Shown here: positions 45,701-53,898 of the stretch, one piece after another
How the letters are laid out: each line of letters starts with the position of its first letter
Numbering within the stretch: position 1 is the first letter of the stretch
Assembly: GCA_964413935.1 (NCBI GenBank)
Contig: CAYPTY010000001.1
Span: 124,001 to 188,000 of the forward strand
DNA: 64,000 nucleotides
Reading direction: 5' to 3'
Origin: CAYPTY01 sp964413935
Lineage (GTDB): Bacteria; Bacteroidota; Rhodothermia; Balneolales; Balneolaceae
Program-made: the position numbers and the translations under genes
The notes under the pieces: generated by a model
Seen by the model: the letters and a program-made list of their open reading frames with translations, nothing else
Database searches by the model: none
Told to the model about the DNA's origin: nothing

Positions 45701-46148
45701 TAATCCGGATAACTTTTTCTTCCTGGATTATATCGGGGGCTTCATCGGCATGCGCAGTTATCCCTTTTTTGCTATTGGAGGAAACCGAACTGCTTTTACT
45801 TCTCTTTCCTATTTTGCACCTATCTGGACCGACATCAACAAACAGGCAGGACCCTATACTTTTGATAAGATCTACGCACGCTTCTTTTTCGAGGCTGGTA
45901 ATGGCTGGCAGGGTCCGCTTGAGATCGGGAATAACATCAAGAAAGGCCTTGGAGCGGAGCTGCGTTTTTCCCTCTCTGGATATTATCTGTTCCCCATCAA
46001 ACTTTTCGTGAGCGGTGCATATGGATTTGATCGCTTCAGCGTTACCTTACCGGACGAATTTATCACAGATACCGAATCCAATCGTGTTCAATATGGTCGT
46101 GAATTCCTGTTCCACTTTGGCCTGACCTTTGATTTCGAACTGCTATGA
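42795..46148 (+). CDS. Metallopeptidase / TolB-like propeller / outer-membrane barrel fusion
   Basis: 1117 residues with signal peptide (ETYAQ). Residues about 30-310 form a peptidase-MA-like gluzincin: zinc motif HEFTH at 133-137 and a likely third ligand Glu193 in AWFAEGTAQFQ. Residues about 325-620 carry TolB/PD40 propeller blades (YSPDGNHLAYISNKG, FSPDGKQLAYIRNRK, LSPDGSSIYLAYAD). The rest, about 650-1117, is a beta-barrel-like domain ending with phenylalanine-rich strands (FHFGLTFDFELL). It probably sits in the outer membrane with its peptidase outside or in the periplasm. Its 4-bp overlaps with both neighbours tie it to the porV operon. Confidence 0.85.
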   Translation: MSRRLKYCLVLMLMACCLTAGETYAQTNPLFYDYPYNHLKWFQIETDHFNVIFQEGNSRSAQVIARIAEEVYPAITELYEYEPDQKVSIVLKDREDYSNGAAYFFDNKIDIWLPALDTPLRGTHNWLRNVIAHEFTHIVQIQASMKRSRRIPAVYFQWLDYEDVRRPDVLFGFPNGIITMPFATVNVPAWFAEGTAQFQRTGLYYDTWDSHRDMILRTRILSDTYFDLNEMGTFASKSSLERENVYNQGYAFTNYLAEEFGEEILREISESLGKKGIHSVQEAIKDATGIPGEKVFDNWIQKMKSEYTEATATIQETESEYVEDKGFFNFYATYSPDGNHLAYISNKGTDAALTSLYIKSADGEEEVAVLFEDEGFDHHDHVAQMEKPAVTRVSSSFSFSPDGKQLAYIRNRKNRYGERYNDLFIYTLESREKERLTGSARISAPVWSADGKSIYALQYHHGTQNLVLFDLESREITPLTDYHGGETLFSPILSPDGSSIYLAYADLDNRGIYRFDLESREMETVLNDERADYRDPFPSSDGAFLYYSSDPDGIFNIYRLNLKTGEQEQITNVIGGAFMPHAAEDGELLFSEYEASGYKIKSMAPATENELAGAYQPEAFVSSEFVTVSPLVSPLNTFDDRDIGILSQNIMAVADTGQTQIPLGSSLTELNADVKSYSDVFTSFSVLPAFRFDNYSRLNGSNGALLKNGQFSDLANNLVRDFKAGAYFSSRDVTDRLSLFGGFLLGVGAQPSDGIGDFFSPERLTQLDRDIFLIAEHRGLPFIKSSWSPTVAIEVYNLHRNVRDGLSIEEFPCTSCLPETSFTDISYEIWEADLFLRSKINRGSILELGIGFSPYRVNTQDFFSKELNQFVPGSSSEYFRSTTLSAAYNFNFYLPDRDRDIAPVGSRGYVRYQYQPSRLLNQFEIEDGQLVPVYDRFRNHSVELNTRYGHRFADKYTFQLQTRAFTYLDNPDNFFFLDYIGGFIGMRSYPFFAIGGNRTAFTSLSYFAPIWTDINKQAGPYTFDKIYARFFFEAGNGWQGPLEIGNNIKKGLGAELRFSLSGYYLFPIKLFVSGAYGFDRFSVTLPDEFITDTESNRVQYGREFLFHFGLTFDFELL

Positions 46149-47110
46149 CGCAATATCTTAAAACCGCCTTTATGTTCGTTTTCTTGCTGAACAGCCATAG
46201 TCTGCTGGCCCAGCCTGTATTAAATTTTGCATCCCCGCTAAAATCAGATGAGCAAAAACAGGAAAGTCCAAAGCTTGAAGATTTTCGCCCAACCGAATTT
46301 GAACAGAGCTATCAGCTGAATTCAGCTTTCAAACCGGCTCAGATTGCCCAGACTAAGCCAGGAGTAGCCTTTTTGTATTCTGCGGTGGTACCGGGTCTGG
46401 GTCAGGCTGCCAACAAAAAATGGGGAAGAGCAGCACTTTATCTGGCTGTGGAGGCATTTGGCATTTATTATCATTTCGACCAGCTGGATAAAGCCCGAAG
46501 TCGGGAGCGCAGCTATGAGCAGTATGCCAATGAAAACTGGAGTGTTGTAGCCTATTCGAAGTGGCTGATTAATTATCACGATGAGAATGGTTTGACCAAC
46601 CCCAATCTGGATGCTCTACGTGCACAGGTTTCCGGTATAGAGCCCGCTTTTGACTTCAGCACCGACCGGCAGTTTGTGGACATCGACCTGCTTAACTCCA
46701 TCGAAAGAAGAACACCTTTTTTGTTCAATGACGGCCGTCTGGGTTCTAACTTTTCCCACATCCTTCCAGATTACGGCTCTCAACAGTACTACGAGCTGAT
46801 TTCCAAATACTTCCAGTTTCAGTCCGGATGGCAGGATTTCTACCAGCAGAATACCCTGAACCCCAACCATCAGTATCTGTATGCCTGGAACGGGGATGAT
46901 GCCACCGATCAGTTTTTTCTCGGAGTTGATCGTGCCCGCCAATTCAACGACAACTACCGAGCAGCCGGGAACATTGTGACTCTGGTGATCTTAAATCACG
47001 TAGTATCCGCCTTTGACGCCTATTTTACCGTCAAATTGAAAAACTCCAGATTGCAGGCGGATCTTAACGTAATCAATAACGAACAGTTAACTCTTCGTTA
47101 CTCCTTTTAA
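46145..47110 (+). CDS. DUF5683-containing secreted/membrane protein
   Basis: 321 residues with a signal peptide (SLLAQ). The core KPGVAFLYSAVVPGLGQAAN near 75-94 followed by KKWGRAALYLAVEAFGIYYH is the DUF5683 signature, with two hydrophobic helices; a third lies near VTLVILNHVVSAFDAYF. The function is unknown; the family is common in Bacteroidota envelopes. It overlaps the preceding gene by ATGA. Confidence 0.8.
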   Translation: MTQYLKTAFMFVFLLNSHSLLAQPVLNFASPLKSDEQKQESPKLEDFRPTEFEQSYQLNSAFKPAQIAQTKPGVAFLYSAVVPGLGQAANKKWGRAALYLAVEAFGIYYHFDQLDKARSRERSYEQYANENWSVVAYSKWLINYHDENGLTNPNLDALRAQVSGIEPAFDFSTDRQFVDIDLLNSIERRTPFLFNDGRLGSNFSHILPDYGSQQYYELISKYFQFQSGWQDFYQQNTLNPNHQYLYAWNGDDATDQFFLGVDRARQFNDNYRAAGNIVTLVILNHVVSAFDAYFTVKLKNSRLQADLNVINNEQLTLRYSF

Positions 47111-47140
47111 GATCACTCCGATACTTAGTATTATTGCTGA

Positions 47141-47962
47141 ATGATTAAAAACCTGCTGACCAGCAAATTCACCTACATCTACGCATTTACGATTGTACTT
47201 AGCGGTGCCATCTTCCTGCTGGTACTGGATCTAGTGATCATGCCGGACTATACCAATTACAATGAAGGAGTGACGGTGCCGGATGTAACCCGCATCCCCC
47301 TTGATGATGCAGGTGACATCCTGGTAGAGAGCGGTTTGCGTTTCGAGGTGGCTGACCGACGCTCAAACACGGCCTACCCTGCCGATTATGTAATTGACCA
47401 GACTCCTTCACCCACCAAGATCGTAAAACCCAATCGAAAAATTTACCTGACTGTAAATTCAGCCGTTAAACCCAAAGTTGAGGTACCTGATCTGGTAAAT
47501 CTATCGCTGAGGAATGCACAGATTCAGCTTCAAAACTACGGACTTGAAGTGGGTACCGTCAGTTATGAATCCAGCCGGTTTAAAAATACCGTGCTCCGGC
47601 AGTCGATTGATGCGGGCAGTGTAGTAGAGAAAGGCACGGTTGTGGACCTCGCTGTGAGTGACGGGCTGGGCGATAAAATTGTGCAGATTCCGGAAATCAT
47701 CGGTTTCAGCCTTTCGGATGTACAGCTTAAGCTGCGGGAAGTGGGTCTTAGGGTGGGAGAAATCCGTTTCCGACCTACAAAAGACGTGAAGCCAAATGTG
47801 GTGCTGGATTATGAACCCAAAGTAGAAGAAATAATTGAAGGGGAATCCTTAACTTTGGTAGTTTCTGAACGATTCGATGCGGTGGAGGAAAGTGAATCGG
47901 GTGCGGTAATTATTGATTCTACCCGCACAGCTCTGCCTGACAGCACACAAAATAAAAACTGA
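47141..47962 (+). CDS. PASTA-domain membrane protein
   Basis: 273 residues. One N-terminal membrane helix (FTYIYAFTIVLSGAIFLLVL, about 9-28) and three PASTA repeats: VTVPDVTRIPLDDAGDIL, VEVPDLVNLSLRNAQIQL and VQIPEIIGFSLSDVQLKL, each followed by the usual beta hairpin. PASTA domains bind muropeptides or act as spacers in penicillin-binding proteins and kinases; here no catalytic domain is attached. Free-standing PASTA proteins of this plan are common in Bacteroidota. rpe follows 5 bp downstream. Confidence 0.9.
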   Translation: MIKNLLTSKFTYIYAFTIVLSGAIFLLVLDLVIMPDYTNYNEGVTVPDVTRIPLDDAGDILVESGLRFEVADRRSNTAYPADYVIDQTPSPTKIVKPNRKIYLTVNSAVKPKVEVPDLVNLSLRNAQIQLQNYGLEVGTVSYESSRFKNTVLRQSIDAGSVVEKGTVVDLAVSDGLGDKIVQIPEIIGFSLSDVQLKLREVGLRVGEIRFRPTKDVKPNVVLDYEPKVEEIIEGESLTLVVSERFDAVEESESGAVIIDSTRTALPDSTQNKN

Positions 47963-47967
47963 TCTTA

Positions 47968-48651
47968 ATGAATTTCGAACTGCCCGTAATCGCGCCTTCC
48001 ATCCTGGCTGCAGACTTCACCGAACTGGGTGATCAAATCTCAAAAACTACAGACGCCGGAGTGCAGTGGATACATTGCGATATTATGGACGGCCACTTTG
48101 TGCCCAATATTTCCTTCGGGCCGGGTATTGTTAAAGCAGCTGCTAAAGCCGCCCCGGATGCCTTTATTGATTCTCATCTCATGATTGAGGATCCGGATAC
48201 CTATATCGAAGACTATGTGAATGCCGGATCTGATCTCATCACCATTCATTATGAAGCTTGCAGGCATCTGCACCGGTCTATTCAGAATATCAAAAAATAT
48301 CAGGTGATGGCCGGACTTGCACTCAACCCGGCTACCCCGTTAAGTGCCGTTGAACCGGTACTCAAAGACATCGACCTGCTGCTTATTATGAGTGTGAACC
48401 CCGGATTTGCAGGGCAGAGCTTCATCCAGAGCAGCTACGATAAACTGCGGCAAGCAGCAGAACTCCGGGATAAGCATGATTATTCATACCTCATACAGGT
48501 GGATGGAGGCGTAGGCCTCAAAAATATACAGGATGTGGTCGAAGCAGGCGCTGAAGTACTGGTTGCCGGATCGGCTGCCTTCAGTGCTGAGGATATCACC
48601 GGACGCGTGAAGCAGCTGAAGGAACTGGCTGATGCTGCCGGGAATGAATAA
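47968..48651 (+). CDS. rpe: Ribulose-phosphate 3-epimerase
   Basis: 227 residues. Signatures: APSILAADFTELGDQI near 9-24, the metal/substrate motif HCDIMDGHFVPNISFGP near 36-52, DSHLMIEDP near 69, MSVNPGFAGQSFI near 140-152 and QVDGGVGLKNI near 172-182. It interconverts ribulose 5-phosphate and xylulose 5-phosphate in the pentose phosphate pathway. Lies between the PASTA and phoH genes, an arrangement that suggests a long housekeeping transcript. Confidence 0.96.
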   Translation: MNFELPVIAPSILAADFTELGDQISKTTDAGVQWIHCDIMDGHFVPNISFGPGIVKAAAKAAPDAFIDSHLMIEDPDTYIEDYVNAGSDLITIHYEACRHLHRSIQNIKKYQVMAGLALNPATPLSAVEPVLKDIDLLLIMSVNPGFAGQSFIQSSYDKLRQAAELRDKHDYSYLIQVDGGVGLKNIQDVVEAGAEVLVAGSAAFSAEDITGRVKQLKELADAAGNE

Positions 48652-48735
48652 TCGGCCAGCCCTCGTTTTAGCTATTTTATCCAGAACCAAGCCAGAAGGA
48701 CAAACAAGCTGAATCAACTGATAGAACAGGAAATA

Positions 48736-49677
48736 GTGATCGAAAGTGTGGACCCGCTGATGCTGATGGGCCCAAATGAGCAGTACGTGAATATGCTCGA
48801 CAAAGCTTTCCCTGAAACCCGCATTAATACCCGCGGCCACCGCATTAAATTACTGGGACCCTCAGAACAGGTAACTGCACTCACCAGCGTGATTGATGGC
48901 CTCATCGAAATCATTCACCGCTCAAAAGAAATCACCAAAAGCGATGTCCACACTCTGCTGAATATGTATGAGGGTGATCGAAAAGCAAAAGAAGTTTCGG
49001 AACCGGCCAGGGATAATGTGATACTGTACACACATTCCGGTGAGCGGGTGATGGCTAAAACTTCCGGACAGCAAGCCATTGTGCGCTCTTCCCATAAAAA
49101 TGACATCGTTTTCGCGATTGGTCCGGCCGGTACGGGAAAAACCTACACCTCCGTGGCTCTGGCCGTTCGCGCCCTTAAAGAGCGGAAGGTGAAAAAAATT
49201 ATTCTGGCACGTCCTGCCGTTGAAGCTGGTGAGAACCTTGGTTTTCTGCCCGGCGACCTGAAAGATAAAATCGATCCATATCTCCGTCCTCTGTATGATG
49301 CCCTGGAGGAAATGATCGATCATGATAAACTGGATTTGCACCTTTCCAAAAATACCATCGAAATTGCACCGCTTGCCTACATGCGGGGACGTACGCTGAA
49401 TAACGCTTTTGTAATCCTGGATGAAGCTCAGAATGCCACTAACATACAGATGAAGATGTTCCTTACGCGTATCGGCTTCAACAGTCAGGCTATCATCACC
49501 GGCGACATCACCCAAACCGATCTGCCCAAGAAGCAGGAATCAGGCTTGATTTCCATACAACGCATCCTCAAAGATATAGAGGGCATTGATTTTGTTTACC
49601 TCGATCAAAAAGATGTGGTCCGCCACAAACTGGTCCGCGATATCATCGATGCATATGAGAAAGCGGGACAAGAATAA
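48736..49677 (+). CDS. phoH: PhoH-like ATPase
   Basis: 313 residues if GTG 48736 is the start. No ATG is available; the frame also opens upstream and a CTG at 48709 has a good AGAAGGA ribosome site 8 bp before it, which would add nine residues, so the true start is uncertain. Walker A is GPAGTGKTYTSVALA near 134-148 and Walker B VILDEAQNATNIQM near 232-245. The N-terminal KH-like region (about 20-60) is typical of PhoH/PhoL. Cytoplasmic NTPase linked to RNA metabolism in other bacteria (often next to ybeY, which is not adjacent here). Confidence 0.9.
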   Translation: MIESVDPLMLMGPNEQYVNMLDKAFPETRINTRGHRIKLLGPSEQVTALTSVIDGLIEIIHRSKEITKSDVHTLLNMYEGDRKAKEVSEPARDNVILYTHSGERVMAKTSGQQAIVRSSHKNDIVFAIGPAGTGKTYTSVALAVRALKERKVKKIILARPAVEAGENLGFLPGDLKDKIDPYLRPLYDALEEMIDHDKLDLHLSKNTIEIAPLAYMRGRTLNNAFVILDEAQNATNIQMKMFLTRIGFNSQAIITGDITQTDLPKKQESGLISIQRILKDIEGIDFVYLDQKDVVRHKLVRDIIDAYEKAGQE

Positions 49678-49796
49678 ATCCTAAATTCGAATGCCCGAAT
49701 GTTCTAAGCAGGCTTCTGAGAGAACAACATTATCTGAACGATTTTCAGGATTCAGGACATTAGCATTTAGAATTTGATCTGCATACCGACTATTTA

Positions 49797-50621
49797 ATGA
49801 CCCCAAATCAAAGCACATATTTAAAAGCCTTCAAGGAGGGTGTTTTTTCTGTTGGACTGGATAAGAAATTTGTTCGGATTGGACACGATGATCCGCCTGC
49901 AAAAGGTGCACTTAAGATTTCTTTGAATCCATTCCTGATTCATACCGATAATCGGGTGTATCTGTTTGATGTTGGCATCGGTGAGTTTGGGGAGGATACC
50001 GGACCTGAAATCATCTGCGGTTATCTGAACGAACTGGGCCTTACGGAATACGATATCACCGATATTTTTCTCAGTCATCTGCACTATGATCACATCGGAG
50101 GGCTTGCCAATCGCACACACGGATACTGGGAAATGACATATCCGGATGCAAAAGTATGGACCTCCGAAAAAGCCTGGAATAAAGTAAGCCGAAAAGAACT
50201 CTGGTATGATGAAGAAAAAACGGAATTCATACAGTTTCTGAATGCAAGGGCTGATCTGCATTTCCTTAAAGATGAAGAGGTTCCCTATCCCGAAATAATG
50301 ACGCGTGTTATCGGCGGGCATACCGAGTTCCACCAGGTGCTCTTTTTTGATGATGGAAACCACAAATACATGCAGGCCGGGGATGTGATTGCCACAGCCA
50401 ATCAGGTGAACCGGAAATTTGCGGCCAAGTACGATTTTGATCCGGAAACCAGCATGAAACAGCGCGAAATACTCTCCCGCTTTGCCTTCGAAGAAGGATA
50501 TACTATTTTAGGCTTCCATGACGACAAGCATCCGGTATTCCGGCTCACTGATTATGGTCAGCGTAGCGGATACCGAATAGAAGCATTAGACACAAATGTG
50601 GCAGCAGGAATTTCTGGATGA
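49797..50621 (+). CDS. Metallo-beta-lactamase fold hydrolase
   Basis: 274 residues. The zinc motif SHLHYDHIGG is near 97-106, further ligands are His in VIGGHTEFHQVLFF near 171-184 and Asp in MQAGDVIATANQVN near 197-210, and a late His in LGFHDDKHPVFRL near 241. Similar to quorum-lactonase/AttM-like and glyoxalase-II-like members; the substrate is unknown. The purine nucleoside phosphorylase gene starts 26 bp before its end. Confidence 0.88.
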   Translation: MTPNQSTYLKAFKEGVFSVGLDKKFVRIGHDDPPAKGALKISLNPFLIHTDNRVYLFDVGIGEFGEDTGPEIICGYLNELGLTEYDITDIFLSHLHYDHIGGLANRTHGYWEMTYPDAKVWTSEKAWNKVSRKELWYDEEKTEFIQFLNARADLHFLKDEEVPYPEIMTRVIGGHTEFHQVLFFDDGNHKYMQAGDVIATANQVNRKFAAKYDFDPETSMKQREILSRFAFEEGYTILGFHDDKHPVFRLTDYGQRSGYRIEALDTNVAAGISG

Positions 50622-51387
50622 TATTTACAATTACCTGACCCTCCGGGCCGACTGTGAACACCTGGAAACAGCGATTATTCTCGGTTCAGGGCTGGGTGAC
50701 TTTGCTTCACGCATTGAGAATCCTGAGGTAATTCCCTATCTCGATATTCCTCACTTCCCTCCGACTACTGTAGCCGGGCACAACGGTTCTCTGATCATTG
50801 GTGATATTGGTGAAAAACGGATTATGGCTTTTTCCGGACGCTATCATCACTATGAGGGTCATGATTTTAACACGGCGGTTATTCCCGTGAAAGTGGCTCA
50901 TCTTCTGGGAGCCAAAAACCTGATCATTACCAACGCAGCCGGTGGCATCAATCCCAATTTTAATGTGGGAGATCTCATGGTGATTGATGATGTGATAAGG
51001 CTGGGTATGAGTGCCACACCTCCGCACAAAGACATCTTCATTTACACCCACTATCGTTATGTGGAACAGGTACGCAAAACCGCTGCAGATTTGGGTATTG
51101 CCCTTCAGAGAGGATCATACGTGTATGTTACCGGGCCCAATTATGAGACACCGGCCGAAATAGAAGCTTTTCGCAGGCTGGGAGCCGACGCGGTAGGCAT
51201 GAGTACGGTACCCGAGCTTTTTGAAGCCGCACGCCTGCACATGCATTGCGTAGGACTATCACTCATCAGTAACGCGGCATCAGGCATGAATGATGAGCCT
51301 CTCAATCATGAGGAAGTAAAAGAAGCCGCAAAACTGGCTGGTGGTACCTTTGGTACCCTGGTCGAAAAACTCATTCAAACATTCTGA
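50596..51387 (+). CDS. Purine nucleoside phosphorylase (trimeric type)
   Basis: 263 residues. Motifs: ILGSGLGDFASRI near 28-40 (phosphate), GRYHHYEGHD near 80-89, ITNAAGGINPNFNVGDLMVI near 113-132, TGPNYETPAEIEAFRRLGAD near 180-199, VGMSTVPELFEA near 201 and SNAASGMNDEPLNHEEV near 229-245 with the purine-contacting Asn. It phosphorolyses guanosine and inosine type nucleosides. A 26-bp overlap with the MBL gene means co-expression. Confidence 0.94.
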   Translation: MWQQEFLDDIYNYLTLRADCEHLETAIILGSGLGDFASRIENPEVIPYLDIPHFPPTTVAGHNGSLIIGDIGEKRIMAFSGRYHHYEGHDFNTAVIPVKVAHLLGAKNLIITNAAGGINPNFNVGDLMVIDDVIRLGMSATPPHKDIFIYTHYRYVEQVRKTAADLGIALQRGSYVYVTGPNYETPAEIEAFRRLGADAVGMSTVPELFEAARLHMHCVGLSLISNAASGMNDEPLNHEEVKEAAKLAGGTFGTLVEKLIQTF

Positions 51388-51393
51388 ATACTT

Positions 51394-52311
51394 ATGAAAA
51401 ATGCATTGATCGCCTCCCTGCTGATATCTGGTTTCTTACTGCTTTCCGGATGCAGTAAAAATTCAGCCGAACAACCTTTAATAGAAGAAGGCGAAACCGC
51501 AACGCTCATTCTGGATGGTTTTCAGTTTACGGAAGGTGCAGCATGGCATCCTGATGGTTTTCTGATCTTCTCTGACATCCCGGCCAACACCATTTATCGC
51601 TGGTCGGAAGGCAGTCCCGAAGCACAGGTTTTTCGAAATCCATCCGGAAATACAAACGGAAATGCTTTTGATAACAACGGACGGCTGATCAGCGCGGAAC
51701 ACGGTAATCGAAGGGTGTCCATCACCGACAGCAGCGGTAATATTACCACGCTGGCCGACAGCTACGACACTAAAAGACTGAACAGCCCGAATGACCTGAC
51801 CATCGCTTCAGACGGACGTATCTATTTCACCGATCCGCCCTATGGTATTTCACAGGGTCAGGAGGAACTGGGCTTTTATGGAGTGTACCTGGTTGACCTT
51901 GATGGCAATCTGAATTTACTCGACGATAGCTTTATCCGACCGAATGGTATTGCTCTTTCACCCGATGAGAGCAAATTATACGTAAACGATTCGCAGGAGA
52001 AATTCATCCGGGTTTATGATGTGCAGGCTGATGGATCCATCTCCAATGGCAGGCTCTTTGCGGACCTTTCCTCATCTCCCTTATCCGGCACCACGGACGG
52101 AATGAAAGTGGATAGCAGCGGGAATGTCTATACAACGGGACCGGGCGGAGTATGGGTTTTTTCACCCGAGGGCGAAGCGCTTCACTTTATCGCTGTTCCG
52201 GAAAACACCACCAACCTGTCGTTCGGCGGGCCGGACTACAGCACACTCTACGTTACGGCATCCTCATCCGTGTATAAAATCGAGACGAATGCCACAGGCA
52301 TCCGTCCCTGA
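51394..52311 (+). CDS. SMP-30/gluconolactonase-like lipoprotein
   Basis: 305 residues with lipobox LLSGCSKN (Cys near residue 20). The six-blade propeller motifs are GAAWHPDGFLIFSDIPANTI near 49-68, LNSPNDLTIASDGRIYFTDP near 128-147, RPNGIALSPDESKLYVND near 184-201 and GMKVDSSGNVYTTGPGGVWV near 231-250, carrying the acidic/Asn metal ligands of the family. Known members hydrolyse sugar lactones; as an exported lipoprotein its substrate is probably periplasmic. It follows the phosphorylase gene by 6 bp. Confidence 0.87.
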   Translation: MKNALIASLLISGFLLLSGCSKNSAEQPLIEEGETATLILDGFQFTEGAAWHPDGFLIFSDIPANTIYRWSEGSPEAQVFRNPSGNTNGNAFDNNGRLISAEHGNRRVSITDSSGNITTLADSYDTKRLNSPNDLTIASDGRIYFTDPPYGISQGQEELGFYGVYLVDLDGNLNLLDDSFIRPNGIALSPDESKLYVNDSQEKFIRVYDVQADGSISNGRLFADLSSSPLSGTTDGMKVDSSGNVYTTGPGGVWVFSPEGEALHFIAVPENTTNLSFGGPDYSTLYVTASSSVYKIETNATGIRP

Positions 52312-52340
52312 TTCCCTATTAATGTGCTAAGCAGAATGAA

Positions 52341-53891
52341 TTAGAGCGGGAGATTATCGTGCTTTTTCTTGGGCACGAAATCCACCTTATGCTGGCTCAG
52401 CTCAAAAGCTTTGATCAGCTTTTCGCGGGTCTGATGGGGTAAGATCACATCATCGATGTAACCGCGTGCTGCCGCACCATAGGGATGCGCAAACTCTTCG
52501 CTGTACTGAGCTTCCAGTTCTGCCTGCTTGGCTTCCGGATCATCGGCGGCCTGAATCTCCCGGCGGAAAATAATTTCAACCGCACCTTTGGTTCCCATCA
52601 CGGCGATCTCAGCTGTTGGCCAGGCCACATTGTAGTCGGCCCGGATGTGCTTTGAGTTCATGACATCGTAGGCTCCACCATATGCTTTTCGGGTAATAAC
52701 CGTCATTTTAGGCACGGTTGCCTCGCAATAGGCATAAAGCAGTTTTGCTCCATGCTTGATGATACCGCCCCATTCCTGATCGGTGCCGGGCAGGAAGCCG
52801 GGCACGTCCACGAAAGTAACCAGTGGAATGTTAAAAGCATCACAGAAGCGTACAAAGCGGGCCCCTTTCAAAGATGAACGAATACCGAGTACACCGGCAA
52901 GCGCCAGAGGCTGGTTAGCTACCACGCCCACGGAACGTCCGCCGAGACGGGCAAATCCCACCACAATATTCTCCGCATAATCCTTGTGTACCTCGAAGAA
53001 GGAATCTTTATCCATAATGCCCTCGATCACCTCTTTCATGTCGTAAGGCTTGTTCGGATTCAGCGGTACAATATCATCCAGGGCTTTCACCTTTTCAGCG
53101 GGAGGATCCACCGATTCAATCAACGGCACTTTCTCCTCACAATTCTGAGGAATATAGCTCATCAGCTTGCGAATATCCTGAAGACAGGCGGCATCATTCG
53201 GAGTAGAGAAGTGAGCAACCCCTGATTTGGTATTGTGAGTCACAGATCCACCCAGTTCTTCTGAGGAAACTTCCTCATGAGTCACTGTTTTCACAACATT
53301 AGGCCCGGTAACAAACATGTAACTGGTTTTTTCAACCATAAAAATAAAATCGGTCAGAGCCGGACTATAAACCGCACCACCTGCACAAGGACCCATAATG
53401 GCTGAAATCTGAGGGACTACCCCTGAGGCCATACTGTTTCTCCAGAATACTTCCGCATAGCCTCCCAGTGAAGAAACCCCTTCCTGAATACGGGCACCAC
53501 CTGAGTCATTCAAGCCAATAACGGGAATTCCGTTTTTCATGGCCAGATCCATCACCTTGCACATTTTTTCTGCATGTGCCTCAGAAAGGGATCCTCCAAA
53601 AACGGTGAAATCCTGGCTGAACACATAAACCGGGCGACCGTTTATTTTTCCGAAACCGGTCACAATACCATCCCCTAAAAATTTCTGTTTGTCCAGGCCG
53701 AAGTTGTTGCTTCTGTGCGTCACAAAAGCATCGATCTCCTCGAAAGACCCTTTATCAAGCAGTAAATCTATTCGCTCCCGGGCTGTAAGTTTACCCTTCG
53801 CATGCTGTTTCTCAATGCGGGCTTCGCCCCCACCTACCTTTGATTCATCCCGTAAATCCTGTAATCGCTCAACCTTCTCGTTTGTAGCCAT
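52341..53891 (-). CDS. Acyl-CoA carboxylase beta subunit (propionyl-CoA carboxylase type)
   Basis: 516 residues from ATG 53891; the frame extends 18 codons upstream into the neighbouring gene. Carboxyltransferase signatures are [20 protein letters not shown] near 130-149, [20 protein letters not shown] near 167-186, [20 protein letters not shown] near 358-377 and [17 protein letters not shown] near 399-415. It transfers carboxyl from biotin to propionyl- or another acyl-CoA; the biotin subunit is not in the window. Seven bp separate it from the unknown acidic protein gene upstream. Confidence 0.93.
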   Translation of the reverse strand: MATNEKVERLQDLRDESKVGGGEARIEKQHAKGKLTARERIDLLLDKGSFEEIDAFVTHRSNNFGLDKQKFLGDGIVTGFGKINGRPVYVFSQDFTVFGGSLSEAHAEKMCKVMDLAMKNGIPVIGLNDSGGARIQEGVSSLGGYAEVFWRNSMASGVVPQISAIMGPCAGGAVYSPALTDFIFMVEKTSYMFVTGPNVVKTVTHEEVSSEELGGSVTHNTKSGVAHFSTPNDAACLQDIRKLMSYIPQNCEEKVPLIESVDPPAEKVKALDDIVPLNPNKPYDMKEVIEGIMDKDSFFEVHKDYAENIVVGFARLGGRSVGVVANQPLALAGVLGIRSSLKGARFVRFCDAFNIPLVTFVDVPGFLPGTDQEWGGIIKHGAKLLYAYCEATVPKMTVITRKAYGGAYDVMNSKHIRADYNVAWPTAEIAVMGTKGAVEIIFRREIQAADDPEAKQAELEAQYSEEFAHPYGAAARGYIDDVILPHQTREKLIKAFELSQHKVDFVPKKKHDNLPL

Positions 53892-53898
53892 AATTGTT

